From positions 1 through 12,725 of the forward strand of contig DMDX01000167.1 of NCBI GenBank assembly GCA_003451355.1: 12,725 nucleotides of DNA. Direction: 5' to 3'. This DNA is from Cryomorphaceae bacterium. Lineage in GTDB: Bacteria > Bacteroidota > Bacteroidia > Flavobacteriales > Schleiferiaceae. Positions 7,011 through 12,725 of the stretch are shown one piece after another (within the stretch, counting starts at the first letter, position 1; each line of letters opens with the position of its first letter). The notes under the pieces are model-generated. The model worked only from the letters and a program-made list of their open reading frames with translations. It was not told where the DNA came from and did no database searches. The translations under genes were made by a program, and so were the position numbers.

Positions 7011-7561
7011 AAAACCGCATCATCAACTACTTCATCCAAGGCCTGCTCTATACGACACCCCTGGCGCTTACCGCATACGTCCTCATCTGGGCACTCAGTT
7101 CCTTGGACTCAATCATTCCCTTTGACATTCCGGGGCTTGGGCTGCTGACGCTCCTTGTCGGGGTGACCCTCGTCGGATTCTTGGGCAACTTCGCCGTCAA
7201 GACCCCACTCGTCAAGTTGGTGGATGGCTTGCTCGAAAAGGTTCCGCTCGTGAAACTCGTATATAGCTCGACCAAAGACGTCATGAAAAGCTTGACCGGC
7301 AAAAAGAAGGGATTCGAAAACGCGGTCTTGGTGCGCATGGCTCCAGACAGCGAGGTGCGCAAGGTTGGGTTTGTCACCGACGACACGCTCAAAGAACTGG
7401 GCAACGCGCCCGAGGGCTACGTGATGGTCTATGTCCCGCTGGCGTTGACCATTATGGGCGACATGTACGTGGTTCCGCCGAGTTATGTCGAGCCTTTGAA
7501 TGGCAAAACCGGCGACATTATGAAGTACATCATCGCTGGGGGCGTTACCGGGCAAGGATAG
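7007..7561 (+). CDS. DUF502 family inner-membrane protein
   Basis: The function is unknown. The 184 residues contain two predicted membrane helices, about 8-30 (FIQGLLYTTPLALTAYVLIW) and about 43-63 (GLGLLTLLVGVTLVGFLGNF). The family-specific stretch TPLVKLVDGLLEKVPLVKLV follows at 66-85, then a cytoplasmic or periplasmic soluble part with KVGFVTDD at 119-126 and YVMVYVPLALTIMGDMYVVP at 138-157. The length is slightly short for DUF502 but all recognisable blocks are present. It overlaps the YjbR gene by four bases and is the last gene of the plus-strand operon. Its stop lies only eight bases from the stop of the convergent minus-strand gene, with no obvious terminator in between. Confidence 0.9.
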   Translation: MKNRIINYFIQGLLYTTPLALTAYVLIWALSSLDSIIPFDIPGLGLLTLLVGVTLVGFLGNFAVKTPLVKLVDGLLEKVPLVKLVYSSTKDVMKSLTGKKKGFENAVLVRMAPDSEVRKVGFVTDDTLKELGNAPEGYVMVYVPLALTIMGDMYVVPPSYVEPLNGKTGDIMKYIIAGGVTGQG

Positions 7562-7569
7562 CTCGCGGT

Positions 7570-7953
7570 CTAACCCCGCCGCGCACCCTGGACGCGGACC
7601 TTCCACTGGCCCTCGAGCATGCTCGAAAGCGCCGAATAGATGACGCTGAACGCCAAGGCCGACCAAAATCCGTCCACGGTGAATCCATCGACCCAATCGC
7701 TCGCAAGCAGCACGACTCCGGCGTTGATTACCAGCAAAAAGAGGCCAAAAGTGAACACGGTCAGTGGGATCGTAAAGATGATTAGCAGCGGCTTTATCGT
7801 AGCGTTAAGCAGGGCCAGCACCACTGACAGCCAAATTGCCGTGGTGAATTGATCCAAATCCACTCCGGGCAGCAACCACGCCGTCCCGAATGCCGCCAAC
7901 GTGCGCGCAATCAAACGTACACCCCATGAAGGGCGCTGTGCAGGAATATTCAT
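7570..7953 (-). CDS. Phage-holin-4-like (YvlD-type) four-helix membrane protein
   Basis: This 127-residue hydrophobic protein resembles the widespread family annotated as phage holin family 4 (Pfam Phage_holin_4_2, which includes YvlD). These are chromosomal proteins with no demonstrated holin activity. Four membrane segments can be seen: about 15-29 (ARTLAAFGTAWLLPG), 38-58 (TAIWLSVVLALLNATIKPLL, including the NATIKPLL block typical of the family), 59-84 (IFTIPLTVFTFGLFLLVINA) and 95-113 (FWSALAFSVIYSALSSM). The C-terminus is short and basic. It starts 19 bases after the dnaG stop and so is probably the last gene of the minus-strand operon. Nothing nearby suggests a prophage. Confidence 0.88.
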   Translation of the reverse strand: MNIPAQRPSWGVRLIARTLAAFGTAWLLPGVDLDQFTTAIWLSVVLALLNATIKPLLIIFTIPLTVFTFGLFLLVINAGVVLLASDWVDGFTVDGFWSALAFSVIYSALSSMLEGQWKVRVQGARRG

Positions 7954-7972
7954 ACAATGGGGTTCACAACGA

Positions 7973-9913
7973 TCATACCACCCGCTGCAGCTCTGCCCTA
8001 AGGGCGTTGCGCATCGCTTGAATGTTCATAAACTCGGTCATTTTGGCCTGGCGCTCGGCCTCGTCTGTCAGGGCACCCAACTCCACGACCAATTCCTTGA
8101 TGCGGTCCTCTAAACGGTGTTCTTTAAACCGTAAAAGGCACTCATGAACATGGCTTGAGAGCTGCTCCTCAACTGCGCCGATGTAAATACTCTTTCGGGA
8201 CCAATCCGCCAGTTGGTGGCGCTCCGTCAGGCACTCAGCCGCGGTTGCCGCCAACGATGGGTCCTCGTGGCGCACAAAATATTCAGGGCCTAAAATGCGC
8301 TCCTCAGTCTGCCATACCGAGAGCATCTCTGCAAACATCCGCTGGTACGGAGCATGTACAAACTCAAGCTCATCTTCGCTTACGTCATCTAAAATGAGTG
8401 CAGCAGCGGCGTCTTCGTGCTCGAGTCCGTCTGGACCCATCCACTTAACCCGCTCGCTGCCGTGCTGCAGCAGAACCTTAATCAGTGCCTCTTCTACCGC
8501 CAAGGGGCGCGGAGCCTGCGGCCGCTGCACCTGCATTTCGGGCGGATTTGAATCCCCGTACGGATCCCTGTCTGGCCTGCGCTGGCTTGCGTTTTTCAGC
8601 TCAACTCCGCGAATGCGCTCCATTTCAGCATAGAGGCTGCGCTCCTCGATTCCGAGTCGCTGGGCTGTGTCACGCAGGTAGACCTCGCGCAAAATCGCAT
8701 TCGGAATCTTTGCCACCGACTGCACCACATCCCGAACTACTTCGGCACGGCGAATGGGGTCCTGAGCCTGGCCTTCGTCGGTCAGCGCTTCAACTTTAAA
8801 CTGAATAAAGTCGACCTCGTGCTCGGTGAGGTAGGTATTCAGTGCTTCGGAATCCATCGACCGCGCGAGCGAGTCCGGATCCTCACCGACCGGTAAGGGC
8901 ACCGCGCGCACGTATAGCCCCTCTTCAAGGAGCAGGTCAATTCCGCGAAACGATGCCCGGATTCCCGCCTTATCACCGTCGTACAGCAGGGTGACGTGCT
9001 CCGTAAGGCGCTTAATCAGACGGATTTGGTCGAGCGTCAGCGCGGTTCCGCTCGATGAAACCACATTGTGCACCCCACCCTGGTGCATGCTGATCACGTC
9101 GGTGTAGCCCTCGACGAGGTAGACCTTATTGGCCCGACTGATCGCCTGCTTGGCCTGAAAAAGGCCATAGAGCACCTGGGACTTGTGGTAAATCTCTGAC
9201 TCAGGACTGTTCAGGTACTTCGCCGTTTTGGCGTCGCTGCGCAGCACGCGGCCGCCAAATCCGACCACCCGCCCACTCAACGAGTGAATAGGAAACATAG
9301 CCCGGCCCCAGAATCGGTCGACCAAGTCTCCGGACTCGCGCTTGATGCACAAGCCCGTAGCCTCCAAAAATTCGCTCTGGTAGCCCGCCTTCAGGGCAGC
9401 CTTGGCAAAGGTGTCGCGGCCCTCTAGGTGAAAGCCGAGTTCAAACTTCTTAATCGTGTCGTCGGTGAATCCGCGCTCACGAACATAGGCCAATCCCACG
9501 GCGCGGCCGTGGTCGTCGTTCCACATCCACTCACTAAACTGCTTGAGCGCGAACGCGTTGACCGAAAACATACTCTCGCGTCGGTCGCGCACCGCGTCCT
9601 GCTCGGGAGTCGATTCTTCTTCCTCAATTTCAACATTGTACTTCTTGGCGAGCCAGCGAAGTGCGTCGGGGTACGAAAGCTGTTCGTGCTCCATCAAGAA
9701 CGTCACGACCGAGCCGCCTTTGCCCGACGAAAAGCACTTGAAAATGCCTTTGGACGGAACCACATAAAACGATGGCGTCTTCTCCTGCGTAAACGGACTC
9801 AGCCCCCGAAAGGACCCCCCGCTGCGCTTCAGGGTCACAAATTCACCCACCACTTCCTCAATACGCGCGGCATCGAGAATGCGGTCAATAGTGGCTGGTG
9901 AAATGAGTCCCAT
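7973..9913 (-). CDS. dnaG: DNA primase DnaG with a degraded zinc-binding site
   Basis: DnaG makes the RNA primers for chromosome replication and works with the DnaB helicase. The 646 residues have normal length and order: N-terminal zinc-ribbon-like domain (1-100), RNA polymerase catalytic core (about 110-360) and C-terminal helicase-binding region. The Toprim core is intact, with VEGYTD at 267-272 and LYDGDKAG at 310-317, then EDPDSLA at 344-350. The zinc site is not: the usual CPFH...CFGC pattern reads SPFT (39-42) and CFSS (60-63), so only Cys60 of the four ligands remains. I recall the same SPF...FSSGKGG pattern in other Bacteroidota, so this is probably a lineage trait, not a defect. The start at ATG 9911-9913 gives MGLISPATIDRIL, the standard family opening. 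It lies 17 bases after the polyprenyl synthase stop. Confidence 0.96.
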   Translation of the reverse strand: MGLISPATIDRILDAARIEEVVGEFVTLKRSGGSFRGLSPFTQEKTPSFYVVPSKGIFKCFSSGKGGSVVTFLMEHEQLSYPDALRWLAKKYNVEIEEEESTPEQDAVRDRRESMFSVNAFALKQFSEWMWNDDHGRAVGLAYVRERGFTDDTIKKFELGFHLEGRDTFAKAALKAGYQSEFLEATGLCIKRESGDLVDRFWGRAMFPIHSLSGRVVGFGGRVLRSDAKTAKYLNSPESEIYHKSQVLYGLFQAKQAISRANKVYLVEGYTDVISMHQGGVHNVVSSSGTALTLDQIRLIKRLTEHVTLLYDGDKAGIRASFRGIDLLLEEGLYVRAVPLPVGEDPDSLARSMDSEALNTYLTEHEVDFIQFKVEALTDEGQAQDPIRRAEVVRDVVQSVAKIPNAILREVYLRDTAQRLGIEERSLYAEMERIRGVELKNASQRRPDRDPYGDSNPPEMQVQRPQAPRPLAVEEALIKVLLQHGSERVKWMGPDGLEHEDAAAALILDDVSEDELEFVHAPYQRMFAEMLSVWQTEERILGPEYFVRHEDPSLAATAAECLTERHQLADWSRKSIYIGAVEEQLSSHVHECLLRFKEHRLEDRIKELVVELGALTDEAERQAKMTEFMNIQAMRNALRAELQRVV

Positions 9914-9930
9914 AAACTTGAAGGTAGGAA

Positions 9931-10893
9931 TTATTTGGCCCGCTGGCCCACAAAATCCACAAGAACTTCAAGTGCTTGGCGGGCCTCTCCAGCGGGGAAT
10001 TCCGCCAAGATTCCGCGGGCCTCACCGAGGAAGTGGTCCCGTCGTTCACGGGCGTAGTCAAGGCCTCCGAGCGACGCCACATCGGTCATCAGGATGCGAA
10101 TGCTTTCAGGGTCGTTGGATTTACGGCGCACAATGCGCATGAGTTCACGCTTTTTGGCGGAATCCGCGCGGCGCAGCGCATAAATCAACGGAAGCGTCAT
10201 TTTTTGCTCCCGCACGTCGATTCCCGAGGGCTTGCCGCTCTGGCCGTAGGCCTGGTAGTCGAGTAGATCGTCTTGAATTTGAAAGCCCATGCCCAGTGCA
10301 TTTCCAAAGGACTCCGCACGGCGCACTTCTGCCTCATCGGCCCCGACCGAAGCCGCACCCACGGCACAGCACGACGCCATCAGCGAAGCTGTCTTTTTTT
10401 GAATGATGTCGTAGTACACCGACTCGTCAATGTCCAGCCGCCGCGCCTTCTCAATCTGAAGAAGCTCGCCCTCGCTCATAGCCCGCACCGCAGTGCTCAC
10501 AATCTTGAGGAGGTCGTGGTCGCCCGATTCTACGGCGAGCAGTAGCACCCGAGAAAGCATGTAGTCACCGACCAGTACCGCGATTTTATTCTTCCACAGC
10601 GCGTTGATTGAAAACATCGAACGGCGAACCGCAGACTCGTCCACCACATCGTCGTGCACGAGCGTGGCAGTGTGCATCAGCTCTACGAGCGTTGCGCCCC
10701 GAAAGCTCCGTTCCGCCGCGCTTCCGTAGGCCTTGGCCACCAAAAAAACGAGCGACGGCCTCAGCTGCTTGCCTTTTTGCCGCACCACGTAGCGCAGAAT
10801 CAGGTCCAGCAGCGCAACCTTTGAGCTGAACGCCTTGGGAAACTCCTTGTTGAATTGCGTCAGTTCGGCGCGGATGGGATCACGAAAGTCCAT
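9931..10893 (-). CDS. Long-chain trans-polyprenyl diphosphate synthase
   Basis: This enzyme extends allylic diphosphates with isopentenyl diphosphate to make an all-trans polyprenyl chain, most likely the side chain of menaquinone. The 320-residue protein has the typical opening and KGKQLRPSL at 40-48, the first aspartate-rich motif DDVVDE at 81-86 with SAVRR following, and the second, GFQIQDDLLDY, at 203-213. Ala and Thr lie four to five residues before the first motif; small residues there are associated with long products, while aromatic ones stop the chain at C15 or C20. The exact chain length cannot be read from this. It overlaps nothing: the stop of the DnaJ-like gene is two bases upstream and dnaG begins 17 bases downstream, consistent with one operon. 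It could be labelled ispB or a related symbol, which I leave open. Confidence 0.93.
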   Translation of the reverse strand: MDFRDPIRAELTQFNKEFPKAFSSKVALLDLILRYVVRQKGKQLRPSLVFLVAKAYGSAAERSFRGATLVELMHTATLVHDDVVDESAVRRSMFSINALWKNKIAVLVGDYMLSRVLLLAVESGDHDLLKIVSTAVRAMSEGELLQIEKARRLDIDESVYYDIIQKKTASLMASCCAVGAASVGADEAEVRRAESFGNALGMGFQIQDDLLDYQAYGQSGKPSGIDVREQKMTLPLIYALRRADSAKKRELMRIVRRKSNDPESIRILMTDVASLGGLDYARERRDHFLGEARGILAEFPAGEARQALEVLVDFVGQRAK

Positions 10894-10895
10894 AC

Positions 10896-11624
10896 CTACT
10901 TAATGCCACGGGCCTTACAAAGTTCTTCGTAGGCATCATGAATTTGCCGAAACGTTGCCTCAGCCTCTTTGACCACATCTTCACCCATACCCTGAAGGGC
11001 GTCGGGATGGTACTTTTTAACCAGCTTACGGTAGGCGGATTTGATGTCGGAATCGCTTGCACTTAAAGCCAATCCAAGTACCTCATAGGGGTCCTGGCGC
11101 CTCACACTAGGACGGTGCAGCAGTTCCTGACGATCAAAATCCGATTGGTTTAATCCTAAGTACTGCGCAATTCGTGCAATAATCTGTCGCTCTGATGGCT
11201 GAAGTTCACCATCCGCATAGGCCAAGGCAAACAAGAATCCGACAATCTGAATCCGACCCTGTAGGCTCATATGGCGCCGCACCTCACTGCACACGGTCGT
11301 AAGCGCGGGCTGCTCCTGAACTACTTGCTTAAAAAACCGAAACGCCTCATTGGCCCGGTCCACACCAAACCACTGTTTGAATTGTTCGCGGACAAAACTG
11401 AGTTCGCGGTCGTCAACCCTACCGTCGGCCTTGATGACCATAGAGGCGAGCACCAGGAGCGAAGCATGAAAGTCCCGTTCTGACGAGGGCACACGTGCGC
11501 CTTTTTCGTCTTTGGACCAAAAATCAGACAATGCGTTACCTACCGCCGCTCCAAGCAGCGCACCTACAGGTCCGCCAAGCGCCCATCCAAGGCCACCGCC
11601 AAGCCACGTAGTCCACCGCTTCAT
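10896..11624 (-). CDS. TerB / DnaJ domain protein, DjlA-like co-chaperone
   Basis: The architecture is that of DjlA: a short N-terminal membrane or membrane-associated segment, a TerB-like helical domain and a C-terminal J domain that stimulates Hsp70 (DnaK). Residues 9-31 are a glycine-rich hydrophobic stretch (GGGLGWALGGPVGALLGAAV) of glycine-zipper type. Residues about 50-150 match TerB, with SMVIKADGRVDDRE at 61-74 and the paired FALAYADGELQPSE at 132-145. Residues about 178-242 are the J domain (DPYEVLGL, then KKYHPDAL), with the essential HPD at 206-208. At 242 residues it is slightly shorter than E. coli DjlA (about 271). It ends two bases before the polyprenyl synthase start and begins 25 bases after the small membrane-protein gene. 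A client or specific role cannot be deduced. Confidence 0.9.
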   Translation of the reverse strand: MKRWTTWLGGGLGWALGGPVGALLGAAVGNALSDFWSKDEKGARVPSSERDFHASLLVLASMVIKADGRVDDRELSFVREQFKQWFGVDRANEAFRFFKQVVQEQPALTTVCSEVRRHMSLQGRIQIVGFLFALAYADGELQPSERQIIARIAQYLGLNQSDFDRQELLHRPSVRRQDPYEVLGLALSASDSDIKSAYRKLVKKYHPDALQGMGEDVVKEAEATFRQIHDAYEELCKARGIK

Positions 11625-11649
11625 GCGAAGCGAAGGTACGCCCGCGGAC

Positions 11650-11811
11650 TTAGGTGCTCAAGTAGTACGCCAAACCCGCGACGATGCTCAAGATCACCAC
11701 GAGCACCACAATTTGTGTAGTCGTAGCAGCCTTGTCGTGCTCGAGCTCCTCATTTTGGTGCCGCCTACGGAGCTCATCCACGTCGCGGCCATTGTGTCGT
11801 TGTCGTGCCAT
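11650..11811 (-). CDS. Small single-span (tail-anchored) membrane protein, unrecognised
   Basis: The 53-residue product is not one I recognise. Residues 1-31 are strongly hydrophilic and charged (MARQRHNGRDVDELRRRHQN), and residues 32-52 form one membrane helix (TTTQIVVLVVILSIVAGLAY) ending right at the C-terminus, so it resembles a tail-anchored protein with a cytoplasmic head. The start at ATG 11809-11811 is preferred over an in-frame start 33 bases upstream because a purine-rich GAAAGA stretch directly precedes it and the extension overlaps the likely promoter. It is the first gene after the nrdA terminator and sits 25 bases ahead of the DjlA-like gene. Coding status rests on its position in the operon and the clean charged-head plus TM design; it is short enough that this is not certain. 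Confidence 0.68.
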   Translation of the reverse strand: MARQRHNGRDVDELRRRHQNEELEHDKAATTTQIVVLVVILSIVAGLAYYLST

Positions 11812-11833
11812 TCTTTCAGTAGATTTAACACCA

Positions 11834-11861
11834 TTAAGGTACACAATTTCCTGAAAAACAA
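11834..11861 (-). promoter_or_regulatory. Possible promoter for the small-membrane-protein/djlA/dnaG operon
   Basis: Read on the minus strand, TTG (11859-11861) is followed after 17 bases by TACCTTAA (11834-11841), a partial match (four of six fixed bases) to the bacteroidotal -33 TTTG / -7 TAnnTTTG promoter. It lies 22 bases before the ATG at 11811 and just beyond the nrdA terminator, where a promoter for the downstream operon is needed. The match is weak and the AT-rich context makes chance hits likely. Confidence 0.27.
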
Positions 11862-11866
11862 TGTTT

Positions 11867-11899
11867 AAGAAATAAAAAATGTCCGCAGTTACGCGGACA
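11867..11899 (-). terminator. Rho-independent terminator downstream of nrdA
   Basis: On the minus strand the stem TGTCCGC, a six-base loop GTAACT and the perfect complement GCGGACA are followed at once by TTTTTTATTTCTT. The stem arms lie at 11893-11899 and 11880-11886 on the plus strand, and the T tract covers 11867-11879. It starts 25 bases after the nrdA stop codon and should separate nrdA from the djlA/dnaG operon. Confidence 0.93.
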
Positions 11900-11924
11900 A
11901 TTTTAGTAAAATCTGCATGTCAAT

Positions 11925-12725
11925 CTATGATCCACATGCTTCACATTCGTCTGGATTGTCCAAAGAACATGCTACGGCCTCTTCGGAGCTGTACAACTTA
12001 ACATCTGGAGTAGCCATTGCCGCTAATGCCTCTTGCTGCTCTTTTACGACCACTTCACTGAACACTTCAGTAACTGAAGCTGACTCGGACTTTTTCTTTA
12101 CCGTGAACTTAATCGCCGCAGAAGCCGCTTTGGTGCGCAAGTAGTACATACCCGTTTTGAGGCCCTTTTTCCATGCATAAAAGTGCATCGACGTAAGCTT
12201 ACCCATATTCGGTGACTCCACAAACAAATTGAGGGACTGCGACTGATCGATAAACAGCCCTCGGTCTGCTGCCATATCAATGATGTCACGCATGGAGAGT
12301 TCCCACACCGTCTTGTACAATTCTTTGATGTTGTCCGGAATTCCGTCAATGGCTTGAATCGATCCATTGTTGGCCATAATGGCGTTCTTGACATCGTCGT
12401 TCCACAGGCCAAGTTTCACGAGGTCAATCAACAAATGCTTGTTAACCACGATGAACTCACCAGAAAGCACGCGACGCGTGTACAGATTGCTCGTGTACGG
12501 CTCGAAGCACTCGTTGTTTCCGAGAATCTGTGAAGTTGAAGCCGTAGGCATCGGGGCCACCAGCAGCGAATTGCGCACTCCGTGCTTCATCACTTCTTTG
12601 CGAAGGGCCTTCCAATCCCAGCGTCCGCTCAGCTCGTCTTCGGTTACGCCCCACAAGTTGAACTGAAACTTACCCTCGCTAATCGGAGAACCTTTGAAGG
12701 TTTCGTAGGCGCCGTCTCTTTTGGC
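11925..12725 (-). CDS. nrdA: Ribonucleoside-diphosphate reductase class Ia, large (alpha) subunit, C-terminal part (partial)
   Basis: This subunit reduces ribonucleoside diphosphates to the deoxy forms, using a radical delivered from the small subunit. The visible 266 residues are the C-terminal part of the ten-stranded barrel; the reading frame is open to the right edge, and the ATP cone and active-site cysteines before it lie off-window. Clear landmarks are FKGSPISEGKFQ near the edge, APMPTASTSQILGNNE, EPYTSNLYTRRVLSGEF, NGSIQAIDGIP, DMAADRGLFIDQSQSLN and SMHFYAWKKGLKTGMYYLRT. That last block contains the Tyr pair of the radical transfer path. The tail ends CEACGS, a CxxC that should shuttle electrons from thioredoxin or glutaredoxin to the active site. 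The sequence is of the eukaryote-like class Ia subgroup common in Bacteroidota. Base composition is noticeably lower in GC than in the central operon. A strong terminator follows. Confidence 0.96.
   Translation of the reverse strand, partial: AKRDGAYETFKGSPISEGKFQFNLWGVTEDELSGRWDWKALRKEVMKHGVRNSLLVAPMPTASTSQILGNNECFEPYTSNLYTRRVLSGEFIVVNKHLLIDLVKLGLWNDDVKNAIMANNGSIQAIDGIPDNIKELYKTVWELSMRDIIDMAADRGLFIDQSQSLNLFVESPNMGKLTSMHFYAWKKGLKTGMYYLRTKAASAAIKFTVKKKSESASVTEVFSEVVVKEQQEALAAMATPDVKLYSSEEAVACSLDNPDECEACGS

Noticed and set aside
7564..7583. Hairpin CGCGG / CCGCG between the convergent operons
   Set aside because: The stem is only five base pairs with a ten-base loop and has no T tract on either strand, and part of it lies in coding sequence. 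It is not a credible terminator.
7109..7696. 195-codon open frame on the minus strand
   Set aside because: It is antisense to the DUF502 gene and overlaps the holin-like gene in another frame. It is His/Gln-rich with no domain, so a shadow frame.
7570..7953. Prophage or lysis gene, because of the holin family name
   Set aside because: The family is common as a chromosomal four-helix membrane protein. No endolysin, structural or integrase gene is nearby, and it sits in the dnaG operon.
12654..12656. TTG as a start codon for the right-edge gene
   Set aside because: The frame stays open to the window edge and the upstream residues (FKGSPISEGKFQ) are conserved ribonucleotide reductase sequence, so the gene is partial and starts off-window.

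Overview
The window looks like a compact, GC-rich chromosomal segment of a member of the Bacteroidota, probably a Flavobacteriales-type lineage. Several protein signatures point there together: a MurF N-terminus of the type fused to alanine racemase in this phylum, a type II thymidine kinase beginning MFQE and lacking most zinc cysteines, a fusion of DAHP synthase (front) and chorismate mutase (back), and a DnaG whose zinc-binding residues are mostly replaced (SPFT...KCFSSGKGG). Ribosome binding sites are weak or absent, as is usual in that phylum. The lineage call is inference from protein recall, not a database search. GC content is uneven: the central operon is clearly GC-rich (43 of 60 bases in 5221-5280), while the right end is much lower (26 of 60 in 12061-12120).

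Layout. (1) 1-1470, minus strand: tdk followed four bases later by murF, which runs off the left edge. (2) 1511-7561, plus strand: eight genes packed end to end or with 4-base overlaps: an uncharacterised Ala/Gln-rich protein, rsmI, the DAHP synthase/chorismate mutase fusion, recJ, trmB, an MGMT-like protein without the active-site cysteine, a MmcQ/YjbR protein and a DUF502 membrane protein. This is almost certainly one transcription unit, diverging from tdk across a 40-base gap. (3) 7570-11811, minus strand: a small single-span membrane protein, a TerB/DnaJ protein, a long-chain polyprenyl diphosphate synthase, dnaG and a four-TM holin-4-like membrane protein, again closely packed. It converges on the plus operon with only 8 bases between the stop codons. 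(4) 11867-12725: a clear rho-independent terminator and the C-terminal 266 residues of the class Ia ribonucleotide reductase large subunit, entering from the right edge on the minus strand.

Functionally this is mostly housekeeping: DNA precursor supply (tdk, nrdA), replication and repair (dnaG, recJ, the MGMT-like protein), rRNA and tRNA methylation (rsmI, trmB), aromatic amino acid synthesis, cell wall and isoprenoid synthesis. I see no mobile element, CRISPR array, phage, toxin-antitoxin or defence locus, no RNA gene, and no non-coding stretch over about 115 bases. The least explained items are the protein at 1511-2131, which contains a 12-copy heptanucleotide repeat encoding four heptapeptides; the Cys-to-Ala MGMT-like protein next to a YjbR protein; and the small tail-anchored protein at 11650-11811. 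I found no convincing new multi-gene system.
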